Positions 38,507-47,287 of a stretch of DNA of 57,330 nucleotides are shown here, piece by piece. The notes below the pieces were generated by a model. It worked only from the letters and a program-made list of their open reading frames with translations. It ran no database searches and had not been told where the DNA came from. The stretch covers positions 1 to 57,330 of the forward strand of contig JBBIQS010000052.1 of NCBI GenBank assembly GCA_037442205.1. Direction: 5' to 3'. This stretch comes from JBBIQS01 sp037442205. Lineage in GTDB: Bacteria; Myxococcota; Myxococcia; Myxococcales; UBA5297. Position 1 is the first letter of the stretch; each line of letters begins with the position of its first letter. The translations under genes and the position numbers were made by a program.

Positions 38507-40499
38507 GGACCCCGGCGCGGCGGGCGGCCAGGACCACCCGGATCTCTCCGAAGAGATAGTCCGGCGGCAGCGCGCGCTTGATCGCCTCCAGCTGCGGGGC
38601 CGAGGTCCGCGCCGCGCGCAGGATGAGGCTCGCCCTCTCGCGATCCACCACCCGCTCCACCGGCAGCGAGAGCCCGGACTCCAGCAGGTCGGCGAAGTGG
38701 TTCCGCACCGTCTCGCCGGTGAGCCCGCGGGCGTGCGCCACCTCCTCGACCGAGGCGCCGGCCAGGAACAGCTCGAGGCTGGCCAGGCGGGTGTCCTTGG
38801 GCTCACCGGCAGCAGGCTTGGCAGCGGCGGCGACCACTCCGCGGCAAACGTCGCAGCCCTCGCAGCGCGCCGCGGCCGGCTGCCCGAAGTAGCGCAGGAT
38901 CATCCGCCGCCGGCAGCTGCGCGCGTAGGCGTAGGCGGCCATCCTCCGCAACAGCGCCATCTCGCGATCCTCGCGCCAGCGAACCACCTTCATGTCGACC
39001 CGTAGCTTCTCGAATGACAGCTCGCGATCCAGGACGCGGTAGACCGCGCTCGGGCGCGGCCCCACGGCGATATGGCCCCCGGCCTTGAGCGCCCCCAGAG
39101 CCCTGCGCAGCGACTCTCCCGACAACCCGGAGCGAGCAGAGAGGTCCCCGAGGCTCAGCTGGGCCGCCCCCTCGGGCGGAGTCAGCGCCCGCAGCGCGGA
39201 CAGCGCCGCCCGCTGGCTGGAGGCGCGCGCCGGCAGCTCGGTCTCGGTCTTGAGCTCGAAGGTGGTGCTGGCCTCGCTCGAACCCAGGCGCACCAGGTGC
39301 CCGGCCTGCTCGAGCAGCCGCAGAGCAGATTGGACGTGGTAGGCCTTGGCCCCCAGCGCATCGGCGAGCTTGGGCAACGGCAGGTCAAGCTGCGCCCGGG
39401 TGCGGGCCAGGGCCCACAGATCGCGCATCAGCAGCTCCTTGGGATGGTCGCCGCGGATCATCTGCTGCTGGAGGAAGAGGTCGGCGTGGTTGAAGAGCAG
39501 CACCGCCTGCGCGGGAAGGCCGTCGCGGCCGGCGCGGCCGATCTCCTGGTAGTAGGCCTCGAGCGAGCGCGGCACCTGGGCGTGAGCCACGAAGCGCAGC
39601 GCCGGCTTGTCGACTCCCATCCCGAAGGCGCTGGTGGCCACCACCACCGCCTTGGGGCTGGCCATGAAGGTCTCTTGCGCCACCCGCCGCTCGTGCTCGC
39701 CCAGGCCGGCGTGGTAGCAGAGCACCTCGACGCCGCGGGCCCCCAGCGCCAGGGCCAGCCGCTCAGCGGCCTTGCGAGTGGCGGCGTAGACGATGCCGCT
39801 GCCGTGCCTGGCCAGCGCCGCGGCGTGGTCGGCCTTGTCGCGGTCGCCGCCGACTTTGATCACCTCCAGCGACAGGTTGGGGCGGTCGAAGCCGGCCACC
39901 AGCAGGTGGGGAGACCTCATCCGCAGGGCGCGGCAGATGTCCTCACGCACCTCGCGGGTCGCGGTGGCAGTCAGGGCCAACACCCGCTGGGCGCGCAGCC
40001 GCTCGGTCATCTCGCCCAGGCGCGCGTAGTCGGGGCGGAAGTCGTGCCCCCACTGCGAGATGCAGTGGGCCTCGTCGATGGCGAGGAGCGCGATTTGCGC
40101 CCGTTCCAGGTAGTCGAGGAATCTTGGGCTGCGGAAGCGCTCGGGGGCGAGGTAGATGAGCTTGTAGTCGCCGCGGAGCATCGCCTCGGCGCGCACCTGG
40201 CGCTCGTTCTCCGAGAGGCTGGAGTTGATGAAGGTGGCCGGCAGGTTGCGGGCGCGCAGGGCGTCCACCTGGTCCTTCATCAGCGCGATCAGGGGAGAGA
40301 CGACCAGGGTGACGCCGTCGAGCAGCAGCGCCGGCAGCTGGTAGCAGAGGCTCTTGCCGGCGCCGGTGGGCATGACCGCTACCGTCGGCCGGCCCTCGAG
40401 GACCGAGGTGACGATCTCCTGCTGGTGCTCACGAAAGCCGCTGAAGCCGAAGTGGCGGCGCAGGGCCTCGTGCAGCGCCGCGGAATCGGGGGCGCTCAT
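38451..40499 (-). CDS. recQ: RecQ-type ATP-dependent DNA helicase
   Basis: A 682-residue 3'-5' helicase for recombination and replication repair. Motif I MPTGAGKSLCYQ, motif II DEAHCISQWGHDFRP, motif III LALTATAT and motif VI QEIGRAGRDG are all clear. The zinc-binding domain (CRRRMILRYFG...CEGCDVC) is present. The C-terminus has an HTH_40-like helical segment (LEVFL-type, about 600-640) and no obvious HRDC domain. ATG 40499 overlaps the stop of the DUF3006 gene (ATGA), so it is translationally coupled in the radC-DUF3006-recQ operon. Confidence 0.95.
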   Translation of the reverse strand: MSAPDSAALHEALRRHFGFSGFREHQQEIVTSVLEGRPTVAVMPTGAGKSLCYQLPALLLDGVTLVVSPLIALMKDQVDALRARNLPATFINSSLSENERQVRAEAMLRGDYKLIYLAPERFRSPRFLDYLERAQIALLAIDEAHCISQWGHDFRPDYARLGEMTERLRAQRVLALTATATREVREDICRALRMRSPHLLVAGFDRPNLSLEVIKVGGDRDKADHAAALARHGSGIVYAATRKAAERLALALGARGVEVLCYHAGLGEHERRVAQETFMASPKAVVVATSAFGMGVDKPALRFVAHAQVPRSLEAYYQEIGRAGRDGLPAQAVLLFNHADLFLQQQMIRGDHPKELLMRDLWALARTRAQLDLPLPKLADALGAKAYHVQSALRLLEQAGHLVRLGSSEASTTFELKTETELPARASSQRAALSALRALTPPEGAAQLSLGDLSARSGLSGESLRRALGALKAGGHIAVGPRPSAVYRVLDRELSFEKLRVDMKVVRWREDREMALLRRMAAYAYARSCRRRMILRYFGQPAAARCEGCDVCRGVVAAAAKPAAGEPKDTRLASLELFLAGASVEEVAHARGLTGETVRNHFADLLESGLSLPVERVVDRERASLILRAARTSAPQLEAIKRALPPDYLFGEIRVVLAARRAGVLSAGDVAPPATVPSSPGR

Positions 40500-40795
40500 G
40501 GCGCGCTCCCGCCGAGCGAGAAGTCCTGGCCGTCGTCGCGCAGCAGGCGCGCCCGGCGCAGCTGCTGCTCTTCGAGCAGACGGCGGCGCTCGGCCTGGTC
40601 GGGGACGCCGTCGACCAGCACCGTTCCCTCGGAGCTTCCCCGGGGAAGCGACGCCACTGGCACCCAGCGCTGCTCTCCCCGGTCGTCCACCAGGACGGCC
40701 GTCTCGTCCTCGATGCGGTCGACCACCACCACCGTCCGCCCGCCGCAACTGGCCAGCGCCGCGGCCATCACCCATCCCCTCCCCCAACGCCCCAT
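40496..40795 (-). CDS. DUF3006-family small protein, possible lipoprotein
   Basis: A 99-residue protein. The core VVVDRIEDETAVLVDDRGEQ...VPVASLPRGSSEGTVL is a DUF3006 domain, a small beta barrel of unknown function found beside nucleases and membrane proteins in other bacteria. The N-terminus has a short hydrophobic stretch ending in ASC, which could be a lipobox. It lies between radC (20 nt away) and recQ (4-nt overlap). If exported it would not act with the DNA enzymes, so its placement is puzzling. Confidence 0.72.
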   Translation of the reverse strand: MGRWGRGWVMAAALASCGGRTVVVVDRIEDETAVLVDDRGEQRWVPVASLPRGSSEGTVLVDGVPDQAERRRLLEEQQLRRARLLRDDGQDFSLGGSAP

Positions 40796-40815
40796 GACTT
40801 GCTCCTCTCTCGCGC

Positions 40816-41499
40816 TCAACGCGCTCCGAACTGCCCGTCGTCCACCAGGCTCACGTAGCGGCCGTCGCCGATGATGATGTGGTCCAGCGGCCGGATCCCC
40901 AGCACGTGCCCCGCCTGCTTGAGCCGCGCGGTCAGCGCGAGGTCGTCGGCCGACGGGTGCGGGTCGCCGCTGGGATGGTTGTGGACGAAGACCACCGCAA
41001 TGGCGCCGCAGCGCATCGCCGGCGCGTAGACCTCTCTCGGCAGCACCGAGCAGGTGGTCAGCCCACCCTCGACGATTCGCGCGTCCTGCAGCACCCGGTG
41101 CCGGGCGTCGAGGCACATCACGTGGAAGACCTCGCGGTTCAGGTGCGCGATGCGCGAGGCGTAGTAGCGAAAGATGTCGTTGGAGCAGCGGACCGCCAGC
41201 CGATCGACGCGCGGCGACTGCGCCCGCCGGCCGATCTCAAGAGCGGCTGCGAGCGCACAGGCCTTGGCCGGCCCCAGCCCGCGAAACTGCGCCAGCTCGG
41301 CGACCTCGGCCCTCGCCAGCGACGAGAGGTCGCCGTAGCGGTCCACCAGCTCGCGCGCCAGGTCCATCGCCGAATGGCCGCGAGTCCCGCTCCCCAGCAG
41401 CGCCGCCACCAGCTCAGCATCCGAGAGCACCAGGCCCCCGTGAACCATCATCCGCTCGCGCGGCATCTCCGCTGCCGCCACCCCGCCGTCGAACGCCAT
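40816..41499 (-). CDS. radC: RadC/YeeS JAB-domain protein
   Basis: A 227-residue protein. The N-terminal third is helical with a helix-hairpin-helix-like FRGLGPAKACAL; the C-terminal domain has the metal-binding JAMM/MPN motif EVYAPAMRCGAIAVVFVHNHPSGDPHPSADD (Glu ... His-x-His ... Asp). The family was named for a supposed repair role, now disputed; the fold suggests a metallopeptidase-like activity. GGAGG lies before ATG 41499. First gene of the operon with DUF3006 and recQ. Confidence 0.93.
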   Translation of the reverse strand: MAFDGGVAAAEMPRERMMVHGGLVLSDAELVAALLGSGTRGHSAMDLARELVDRYGDLSSLARAEVAELAQFRGLGPAKACALAAALEIGRRAQSPRVDRLAVRCSNDIFRYYASRIAHLNREVFHVMCLDARHRVLQDARIVEGGLTTCSVLPREVYAPAMRCGAIAVVFVHNHPSGDPHPSADDLALTARLKQAGHVLGIRPLDHIIIGDGRYVSLVDDGQFGAR

Positions 41500-41659
41500 C
41501 GCCCCCTCCCTCCCCAGCTGCCGACGCCGCCATGAGCAACGGCCGTGCCGGTCGGGTGTCAGAGGGAGAAGCCGTTCGCGCAGCTGCTTTGCCGTCTCGC
41601 GGTGCGACAGGGGCGTACATTCGTGGAGCAGCAGGGTTCGGTGACTGCGCGACCCAACG

Positions 41660-41695
41660 AAAACGGCCGCCCCCAGATTGGCTGGAGGCGGGCCG
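41660..41695 (-). terminator. Intrinsic terminator after the Gly-rich protein gene
   Basis: Reading the minus strand, a GC-rich hairpin (41695-41664, arms CGGCCCGCC... and ...GGCGGCCG with one bulge and one mismatch) is followed by TTTT (41663-41660). It lies 27 nt after the stop codon of the upstream gene. Confidence 0.6.
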
Positions 41696-41696
41696 A

Positions 41697-41729
41697 CCGA
41701 CTGACGGAGGCGATTAGGCCGTCAGTCGG
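41697..41729 (-). other. 11-bp perfect hairpin spanning a stop codon
   Basis: CCGACTGACGG (41697-41707) and CCGTCAGTCGG (41719-41729) form a perfect 11-bp stem with an 11-nt loop. The stop codon of the Gly-rich gene (41722-41724) lies inside one arm. Just downstream is the T-tailed terminator, so this may help protect the mRNA 3' end or slow termination. Confidence 0.5.
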
Positions 41730-42771
41730 CGATGTCCTCGGAGTTGGGCTTGACCATCCAGCCTTGCAGGGCGCGCATCACGTCTTCCTTGCTGATGCCC
41801 TTGAAGCGCAGCTCGCCCTCGGCGGTGGCCTCGATTTCGGCGCCGGCCAGCTCCACCTTGCGCGAGCCCCCGATGCTCATGCCGTATTCAGCAGTCGAGG
41901 GGTTGTAGTTGGCCGAGGCACCCATCCCGCCCATTCCCACGCCGACTTTCACCATCCCATCGGAATCCACCGAGACCCCGACTCCGGCGACCTTGCCCCC
42001 GCCCTGCCAGCGCCCCTCTTCGTCTTGGCTTATCGCCGCGCCAGTGCCCCGGTGCTCGGCCGCCGCGTTCGTGCTGATGAAGCCCTTCCCATCCTTGATT
42101 CCCGCCTTCGCGTTCTGAGCCGAGACCGCGACTCCGCTGGACGACTTGCCGGCGGTGTCAGCCGAGGCCGAGCCCTCGATCTCCACGTCGCCCGCCTTGA
42201 GCGCGAGCTTGAGAGTCACCATCAGCGTCCCGGGAGGCGACTCACCCAGCAGCTCGTAGCCCCGCTTGACCTTGAGGTCATAGAGCTCCGAGCGAGCCGA
42301 CTGCATGTAGGCGGCGAGGTCGGGCAGCCCCTGCTGCAGCGCCTTGCCGACCTCGGCCGGATCGCAGTTGCGCAGCTGCTCGATGCTCTTGCAGTTGGCG
42401 TAAACCTCTTTGAAGGCGGCGCAGTAGTCGCGGTACTCGCGGCCGAACTTGAGCAGCGTTTGACGGTTTCGTTCCCTCACTTCCGGCCCCTCGCCCGGCT
42501 CCGGCGAAGGGAACTTCGGCTTGGGAGGAAGGTTGTCGGGCCCCCACGCCGGCCGGTCGCTCTTCTTCTCCTCGGCCTTTCCGAACCAGCCGCGGACGGT
42601 GTGCGACAGGCTGGAGAATCCGTCGCCGACCCTTTCGAAGGTGTCCTTCTCCTTGGCGGGCTCGGTGCCCTGGCTCGCCGGCGCCTGCGAGGTCTGGTTG
42701 GCCGGCCCATACCCCTCGACCAGATCGCTCTGCATCGTCTGGCTCGTTCCACAATGCGAGATCTTGGACAT
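41722..42771 (-). CDS. Uncharacterised protein with Gly/Ala-rich repetitive C-terminus
   Basis: A 349-residue protein with no signal peptide. The N-terminal third is polar and disordered (Gln/Ser/Pro-rich, then Lys/Glu and Pro). The middle (about 95-175) is helical with conserved-looking Cys (CAAFKEVYANCKSIEQLRNC) and 'LLGESPPGTLMVTLKL'. The last 150 residues are Gly/Ala/Ser-rich and look like repeated short beta strands (GVAVSAQNAKAG..., GVGVSVDSDGMVKVGVGMGGMGASA). Such a layout resembles secreted or injected proteins, but no toxin domain is recognised. It is divergent from the Sel1 gene across 219 bp. ATG 42771 was chosen as the Met just before the polar start. Confidence 0.6.
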   Translation of the reverse strand: MSKISHCGTSQTMQSDLVEGYGPANQTSQAPASQGTEPAKEKDTFERVGDGFSSLSHTVRGWFGKAEEKKSDRPAWGPDNLPPKPKFPSPEPGEGPEVRERNRQTLLKFGREYRDYCAAFKEVYANCKSIEQLRNCDPAEVGKALQQGLPDLAAYMQSARSELYDLKVKRGYELLGESPPGTLMVTLKLALKAGDVEIEGSASADTAGKSSSGVAVSAQNAKAGIKDGKGFISTNAAAEHRGTGAAISQDEEGRWQGGGKVAGVGVSVDSDGMVKVGVGMGGMGASANYNPSTAEYGMSIGGSRKVELAGAEIEATAEGELRFKGISKEDVMRALQGWMVKPNSEDIAD

Positions 42772-42990
42772 TGCATGCCCCCGAGGGTTTGGCGGGCGTA
42801 ACATCAAGGTGCATGCCAGTGGCTCCCCGCTCTGGTGCTTGCGCCTCCGCCGCCCGGTGGCTGTTCCGCCGCGGAACAGGCGTGCCCCACGGTGGAACGC
42901 CTTCGTCCGCGCCTCCTCTCTGGAAGAAGGCCGGCACGGTGCTGGCATCGGCGGCGAGCAGGTCCTCCGAACCTGCTCTCAGGAGTCCAC

Positions 42991-44517
42991 GTGATCATTA
43001 CTGCCATCGCCTCGCTGCTGTTGGCCGCCGGAATCCCTCTCTCAACCCCGGGCACGGTCTGCGCCAGCGTGGCCGAGTGCCGCACCGCCTGCGACAAGGG
43101 CTCGATGCCGGGCTGCGTCGCCGCGGGAGTGATGTATGCCGGCGGCAAGGGCGCGCCCCACGCCCCGCGGTACGCCGCCGGCCTGTTCGACAAGGCCTGT
43201 CAGGCGCACATCTACGAGGGCTGCTGGCGGAGGGGAATGATGGAGCAGGCCGGGGTGGGAACCGAGAAGGACGAGGCCGCCGCGCTCGCTCACTTCCAGT
43301 CGGCCTGCGGCGCCGGCCTGAGCGAGGCCTGCGTCAGCTATGCCGCTGCGCTCGAGGAAGGGCGAGGCTGCGAGCCGGCCCCGGAGAAGGCCATGCACCT
43401 GCTCGAGGACAGCTGCGAGAAGTACGGGCGTGCCGCCTGCCTGAGGCTGGCGGTCGAGCAGCGCGAGCGGGATGCGGCGGCGGCGCTCAAGACCTTCCAG
43501 CGGGGATGCGCCAAGGGCTCGCCGCAGTCGTGTGTCGAGGCCGGGAAGATGCTGCTCGACAAGCGGGTGACCGATCCCGCGCAGCCGGCCAAGGCGCTGG
43601 CTTTTTTCTTTTCGGCCTGCGACGCCAAGTTCGCCGAGGGCTGCAGCCTCGCCGGGCTCCTGCTGCTGGGAAAGCACGGCGTACTGGCCGACCTGCCGCG
43701 GTCCCGCGGAGCCTTCGAGAAGGCCTGTGCGCTGGACGACCGCGATGCCTGCTACGGCGCGGCCACCCTTCTCCTCAATGAGCCGGGCGGGAAAGAGCGC
43801 GCCAGGAGCCTGCTGGTGCGCAGCTGCGATCTCGGAAGCGGCGACTCGTGCTCGGCCCTGGCCGATCTGGTCCGGTCCCCGCTGGCGACCGAGGACAAGT
43901 CACTTGCCCAGATCGACGCCTATACCCGGGCCTGCGACGGAGGCAGCTCGACCGGCTGCTACCGGGCGGCGATGGAGCTGCGGACTTCCAAGGAGCACCG
44001 GGACGAGCTGCGCGCCAACGACCTCCTCCTGCGTGGGTGCAAGTCCGGCTCGGCCGAGGCCTGCGCCATGGCGGCCTCTGCTCTCGGGGAGAAGGACAAG
44101 CGCCTGCCTTTCGCCCTGCGCTCCTGCGAGCTGGGAGCCGCGGACGCGAGGTTCTGCGACGAAGCGTTCAGCTCGGTTTCGCGAGGGCTGGGATCGTCGG
44201 AGCTGCAGGCCCGCGTCCACCGGCTGGCTGCCGAGTCATGCGCTGCTGGGTTGTCGTCAGCCTGCATCGATCTCGCTGACATGATCGCCGGCGGCCATGG
44301 CGTGGCGAAGAATCCGGAGGCCGCCATCCGCCTGCTCGATCAGCAGTGCCGGGGCGGCGATCCCGACGGCTGCGCATCGCTGGCCTTCGGGTTCCGAAAG
44401 GGAACCTACGGCGCCAAGGACATGGCGCAGCACGACCAGTACCTGAAGCGCGCCTGCGAGCTGGTGGCGCCCAAGGCCTGCAAGTACCAGCTCATCGACT
44501 CGTGGGCCCGCGACTAG
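42991..44517 (+). CDS. Exported Cys-rich Sel1/TPR-like repeat protein
   Basis: A 508-residue protein with a signal peptide (about residues 1-22) and about twelve Sel1-like repeats, each around 36 residues with a Cys near each helix (examples: CRTACDKGSMPGCVAAG, YEGCWRRGMMEQAGVG, EACVSYAAALEEGRGC). Paired Cys in consecutive helices suggest disulfides in the periplasm. Such proteins bind other proteins; some act as immunity or regulatory proteins. GTG 42991 is supported by AGGAG 5 nt upstream. It converges on dut with stop codons overlapping by 4 nt. Confidence 0.82.
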   Translation: MIITAIASLLLAAGIPLSTPGTVCASVAECRTACDKGSMPGCVAAGVMYAGGKGAPHAPRYAAGLFDKACQAHIYEGCWRRGMMEQAGVGTEKDEAAALAHFQSACGAGLSEACVSYAAALEEGRGCEPAPEKAMHLLEDSCEKYGRAACLRLAVEQRERDAAAALKTFQRGCAKGSPQSCVEAGKMLLDKRVTDPAQPAKALAFFFSACDAKFAEGCSLAGLLLLGKHGVLADLPRSRGAFEKACALDDRDACYGAATLLLNEPGGKERARSLLVRSCDLGSGDSCSALADLVRSPLATEDKSLAQIDAYTRACDGGSSTGCYRAAMELRTSKEHRDELRANDLLLRGCKSGSAEACAMAASALGEKDKRLPFALRSCELGAADARFCDEAFSSVSRGLGSSELQARVHRLAAESCAAGLSSACIDLADMIAGGHGVAKNPEAAIRLLDQQCRGGDPDGCASLAFGFRKGTYGAKDMAQHDQYLKRACELVAPKACKYQLIDSWARD

Positions 44518-44966
44518 CGCCCGGTGGAGCCGAAGCCGCCCTCGCCGCGCTCGGTGGAGGTGACCTCGTCGACCTCGACGATCTCCGCCTGGACCACCGG
44601 AGCGATGATCAGCTGGGCGATGCGCTCCCCGCGCGAGGCGCGGAACGGCTCGCTCGACAGGTTGATCAGGCAGACCTGCACCTCGCCGCGGTAGTCGGCG
44701 TCGATGGTCCCCGGGGAGTTGAGCACGGTGATCCCGTGCCTGGCAGCCAGGCCGCTGCGCGGCCGGACCTGGCCCTCGTGGCCCTTGGGGATCTCCAGGA
44801 TCAGCCCGGTGGGGACCAGCTTGTGCGCCATCGGCGGCAGCTCGAAGCCGATGTCGGCGCACAGGTCGAGGCCGGCGGCGCCCTCGCTCTGATAGCGAGG
44901 CAGCGGCAGCGGCTCGCCGCGCTTGCGCCGCGCCATGCGGCTGATCTTGAGCGGAACGTTCGCCAT
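44514..44966 (-). CDS. dut: dUTP diphosphatase
   Basis: A 150-residue trimeric enzyme that hydrolyses dUTP to dUMP, keeping uracil out of DNA. All five motifs are there in order: AAGLDLCAD, PRSGLAA, GTIDADYRGEV, RGERIAQLI and the C-terminal glycine-rich RGEGGFGSTG. GAGGAG lies 6 nt before ATG 44966. It follows pnp after a strong terminator and so is probably expressed separately. Confidence 0.97.
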   Translation of the reverse strand: MANVPLKISRMARRKRGEPLPLPRYQSEGAAGLDLCADIGFELPPMAHKLVPTGLILEIPKGHEGQVRPRSGLAARHGITVLNSPGTIDADYRGEVQVCLINLSSEPFRASRGERIAQLIIAPVVQAEIVEVDEVTSTERGEGGFGSTGR

Positions 44967-44990
44967 CGGCTGCTCCTCGAATGCTGCGGA

Positions 44991-45031
44991 CAAGAAATGG
45001 GGCGCGGAGCTGATGGTCAGCTCCGCGCCCC
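44991..45031 (-). terminator. Strong terminator after pnp
   Basis: GGGGCGCGGAGCTGA (44999-45013) and TCAGCTCCGCGCCCC (45017-45031) form a perfect 15-bp stem with a 3-nt loop. On the minus strand it is followed by CCATTTCTTG, a moderately T-rich tail. It starts 43 nt after the pnp stop and 33 nt before the dut start. Confidence 0.75.
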
Positions 45032-45073
45032 GGGGTTCAACGGGAGCCAGGGCGCTGTGCCCCGGCAGCGTGA

Positions 45074-47287
45074 CTAGGATCGGCCGCCGCGCCCACCGCC
45101 ACGGCGATCGCGACCACCGCGGTCGCCGCGGTCGCCGCGGGGACGCTCCTCGCGCTCGGGCCGCGGAGCCGGAGCGCTGACGTCGCCCTCCTTGGACCCG
45201 ATGGCCTCCTTGCGCGACAGGCGGATCTTGCCCATCCGGTCGACGGCGATGACCTTGACCAGCACCTCGTCGCCTTCCTTGACCACGTCCTCGACCTTCT
45301 CCACCCGGTTCTCAGCCAGCTCGCTGACGTGGATCAGGCCGTCGGTGCCGGGGAAGATCTCGACGAAGGCGCCGAACTCGGCCAGCCGGCGCACCGTGCC
45401 CAGGTAGACGCGGCCGATCTCGGCCTCCTGGGTCAGGTTCTTGACCATCTTGATGGCCTGCTCCACCTGGTCCTGGTTGGAGCTGGCGATGGCCACCGAC
45501 CCGTCGTCCTCGACGTTCACCGAGCAGCCGGTGCGGGCGATGATGTCGCGGATCACCTTGCCGCCGGGCCCGATGACGTCCTTGATGCGCTCGGGGCGGA
45601 TCTTGATGGTGGTGATCCGCGGGGCGTAGCGGCTGATCTCGGTGCGCGGCGCCGGCAGCGCCTCGGCCATCTTGCCCAGGATGTGCAGCCGGCCCTTGCG
45701 CGCCTGCTCCAGGGCGGTGGTCAGGATCTCGCGGGTCACGCCGCTGATCTTGATGTCCATCTGGATGGCGGTGATGCCCTTGGCGGTGCCGCAGACCTTG
45801 AAGTCCATGTCGCCGAGGTGGTCCTCATCGCCCAGGATGTCGGAGAGGATGGCGATGCGCTCGCCCTCCTTGATCAGGCCCATGGCGATGCCCGCCACCG
45901 GGGCCTGGATCGGCACGCCGGCGTCCATCAGCGACAGGCAGCCGCCGCAGACCGAGGCCATCGACGAGCTGCCGTTGGACTCGAGGATGTCGCTGACCAC
46001 CCGCACCACGTAGGGGAACTTGGCCTCGTCGGTGGGCATCACCTGGCGCAGGGCGCGCTCGGCCAGGGCGCCGTGGCCGATCTCGCGGCGGCCGGGGCTG
46101 CGCAGGAACTTGACCTCGCCCACCGAGAACGGCGGGAAGTTGTAGTGCAGCATGAAGCGCTTGAAGGCCATCCCGGTGAGCATCTCGGTGCGCTGCTCGT
46201 CCTCACCGGTGCCCAGGGTGGCCGCCACCAGCGCCTGGGTCTCGCCGCGGGTGAAGAGCGCCGAGCCGTGGGTGCGGGGAAGCGCGCCGACCTCGCAGGT
46301 GATCTTGCGGATCTCGTCGGTGGCGCGGCCGCCGATGCGCTTCTTGGTGTCGAGCACCATGCCGCGCACGTAGTCGTACTTGAGGTCCTCGATGAAGCCC
46401 TTGATCTGCTTTTCCTTCTCGAAGTACCCGTCGCCCAGGATCTCGGCGAACTTGGTCAGCGTCTCCTTCTTGGCCTTGGAGAGCTCCTCGTAGCGGGCGA
46501 TCTTCTCGTGGATGCCGTAGGCCTTGGCCACGCCCGCGGTGGCGATCTCCTTGACCTTGGCCTTCAGCTCCAGGTCGACCGCCGGGGGCACGAACTCGCG
46601 CTTGGGCTTGCCGATCTGCTTGCGCAGCTCCTCCTGGGCCACCAGCGCCGGCTGGGCCGCCTGGTGGGCGAAGAACAGCGCCTCGATCATCTCCGGCTCG
46701 CTGATCTGCTTGGAGCCGCCCTCGACCATGACGATGGCGTCTTTGCTGGCCGAGACCACCAGGTCCAGGTCGCTCGCCAGCCGCTGCTCAGCGGTGGGGA
46801 AGGCGATCAGCTTGCCGTCGACCCGGCCGACGCGCACGCCGGCGATGGGGCCGTTGAAGGGGATGTTGGAGATGTGCAGCGCGGTGGAGGCCGCGGTGAC
46901 CGCGTGGACGTCGGGGTCGTTGGCGGTGTCGGCGCTGATCACGAAGGCGATGACCTGCGTCTCGAAGAAGAAGCCCTCGGGGAACAGCGGCCGCAGCGAG
47001 CGGTCGATGATGCGGCTGGTCAGCGTCTCCTTCTCGGTGGGCCGGCCCTCGCGCTTGAAGTAGCTGCCGGGGATGCGGCCGGCCGCGTAGAGCTTCTCCT
47101 GGTAGTCGACGGTGAGGGGGAAGAAGTCGAGCCCCTCCTTCTTCTCGCTGGCCGAGACCGCGGTGACCAACAGCATGGTGTCGCCGTAGCGGATGGTGGC
47201 CGAGCCGTGGGCCTGCTTGGCGATCTTCCCGGTCTCGATGACCAGGTTGTTGGCGCCGACGGGAATTGACTTGGTGATGGGCTGCAT
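45074..47287 (-). CDS. pnp: Polyribonucleotide nucleotidyltransferase (PNPase)
   Basis: A 737-residue trimeric 3'-5' exoribonuclease, phosphorolytic, central to RNA decay. Two RNase PH domains flank an all-helical domain, followed by a KH domain (GPGGKVIRDII) and an S1 domain (GTVRRLAEFGAFVEIFPGTDGLIHVSELA). The last 30 residues are an Arg/Gly/Asp-rich tail made of RGDRGDRGGRD-like repeats that may bind RNA. ATG 47287 starts the usual 'MQPITKSIPVGANNL'. The gene follows rpsO across a 498-bp gap holding large hairpins, as in many bacteria where PNPase controls its own mRNA. Confidence 0.97.
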   Translation of the reverse strand: MQPITKSIPVGANNLVIETGKIAKQAHGSATIRYGDTMLLVTAVSASEKKEGLDFFPLTVDYQEKLYAAGRIPGSYFKREGRPTEKETLTSRIIDRSLRPLFPEGFFFETQVIAFVISADTANDPDVHAVTAASTALHISNIPFNGPIAGVRVGRVDGKLIAFPTAEQRLASDLDLVVSASKDAIVMVEGGSKQISEPEMIEALFFAHQAAQPALVAQEELRKQIGKPKREFVPPAVDLELKAKVKEIATAGVAKAYGIHEKIARYEELSKAKKETLTKFAEILGDGYFEKEKQIKGFIEDLKYDYVRGMVLDTKKRIGGRATDEIRKITCEVGALPRTHGSALFTRGETQALVAATLGTGEDEQRTEMLTGMAFKRFMLHYNFPPFSVGEVKFLRSPGRREIGHGALAERALRQVMPTDEAKFPYVVRVVSDILESNGSSSMASVCGGCLSLMDAGVPIQAPVAGIAMGLIKEGERIAILSDILGDEDHLGDMDFKVCGTAKGITAIQMDIKISGVTREILTTALEQARKGRLHILGKMAEALPAPRTEISRYAPRITTIKIRPERIKDVIGPGGKVIRDIIARTGCSVNVEDDGSVAIASSNQDQVEQAIKMVKNLTQEAEIGRVYLGTVRRLAEFGAFVEIFPGTDGLIHVSELAENRVEKVEDVVKEGDEVLVKVIAVDRMGKIRLSRKEAIGSKEGDVSAPAPRPEREERPRGDRGDRGGRDRRGGGRGGRS

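Noticed and set aside
41532..41717. Short plus-strand frame (61 codons) between radC and the Gly-rich gene
   Set aside because: It has no ribosome site or domain and overlaps the terminator hairpins of the minus-strand gene.
45080..45150. Short tandem repeats in GC-rich DNA, considered as a minisatellite or CRISPR
   Set aside because: They are in frame and encode the Arg-Gly-Asp tail of PNPase; there are no spacers.
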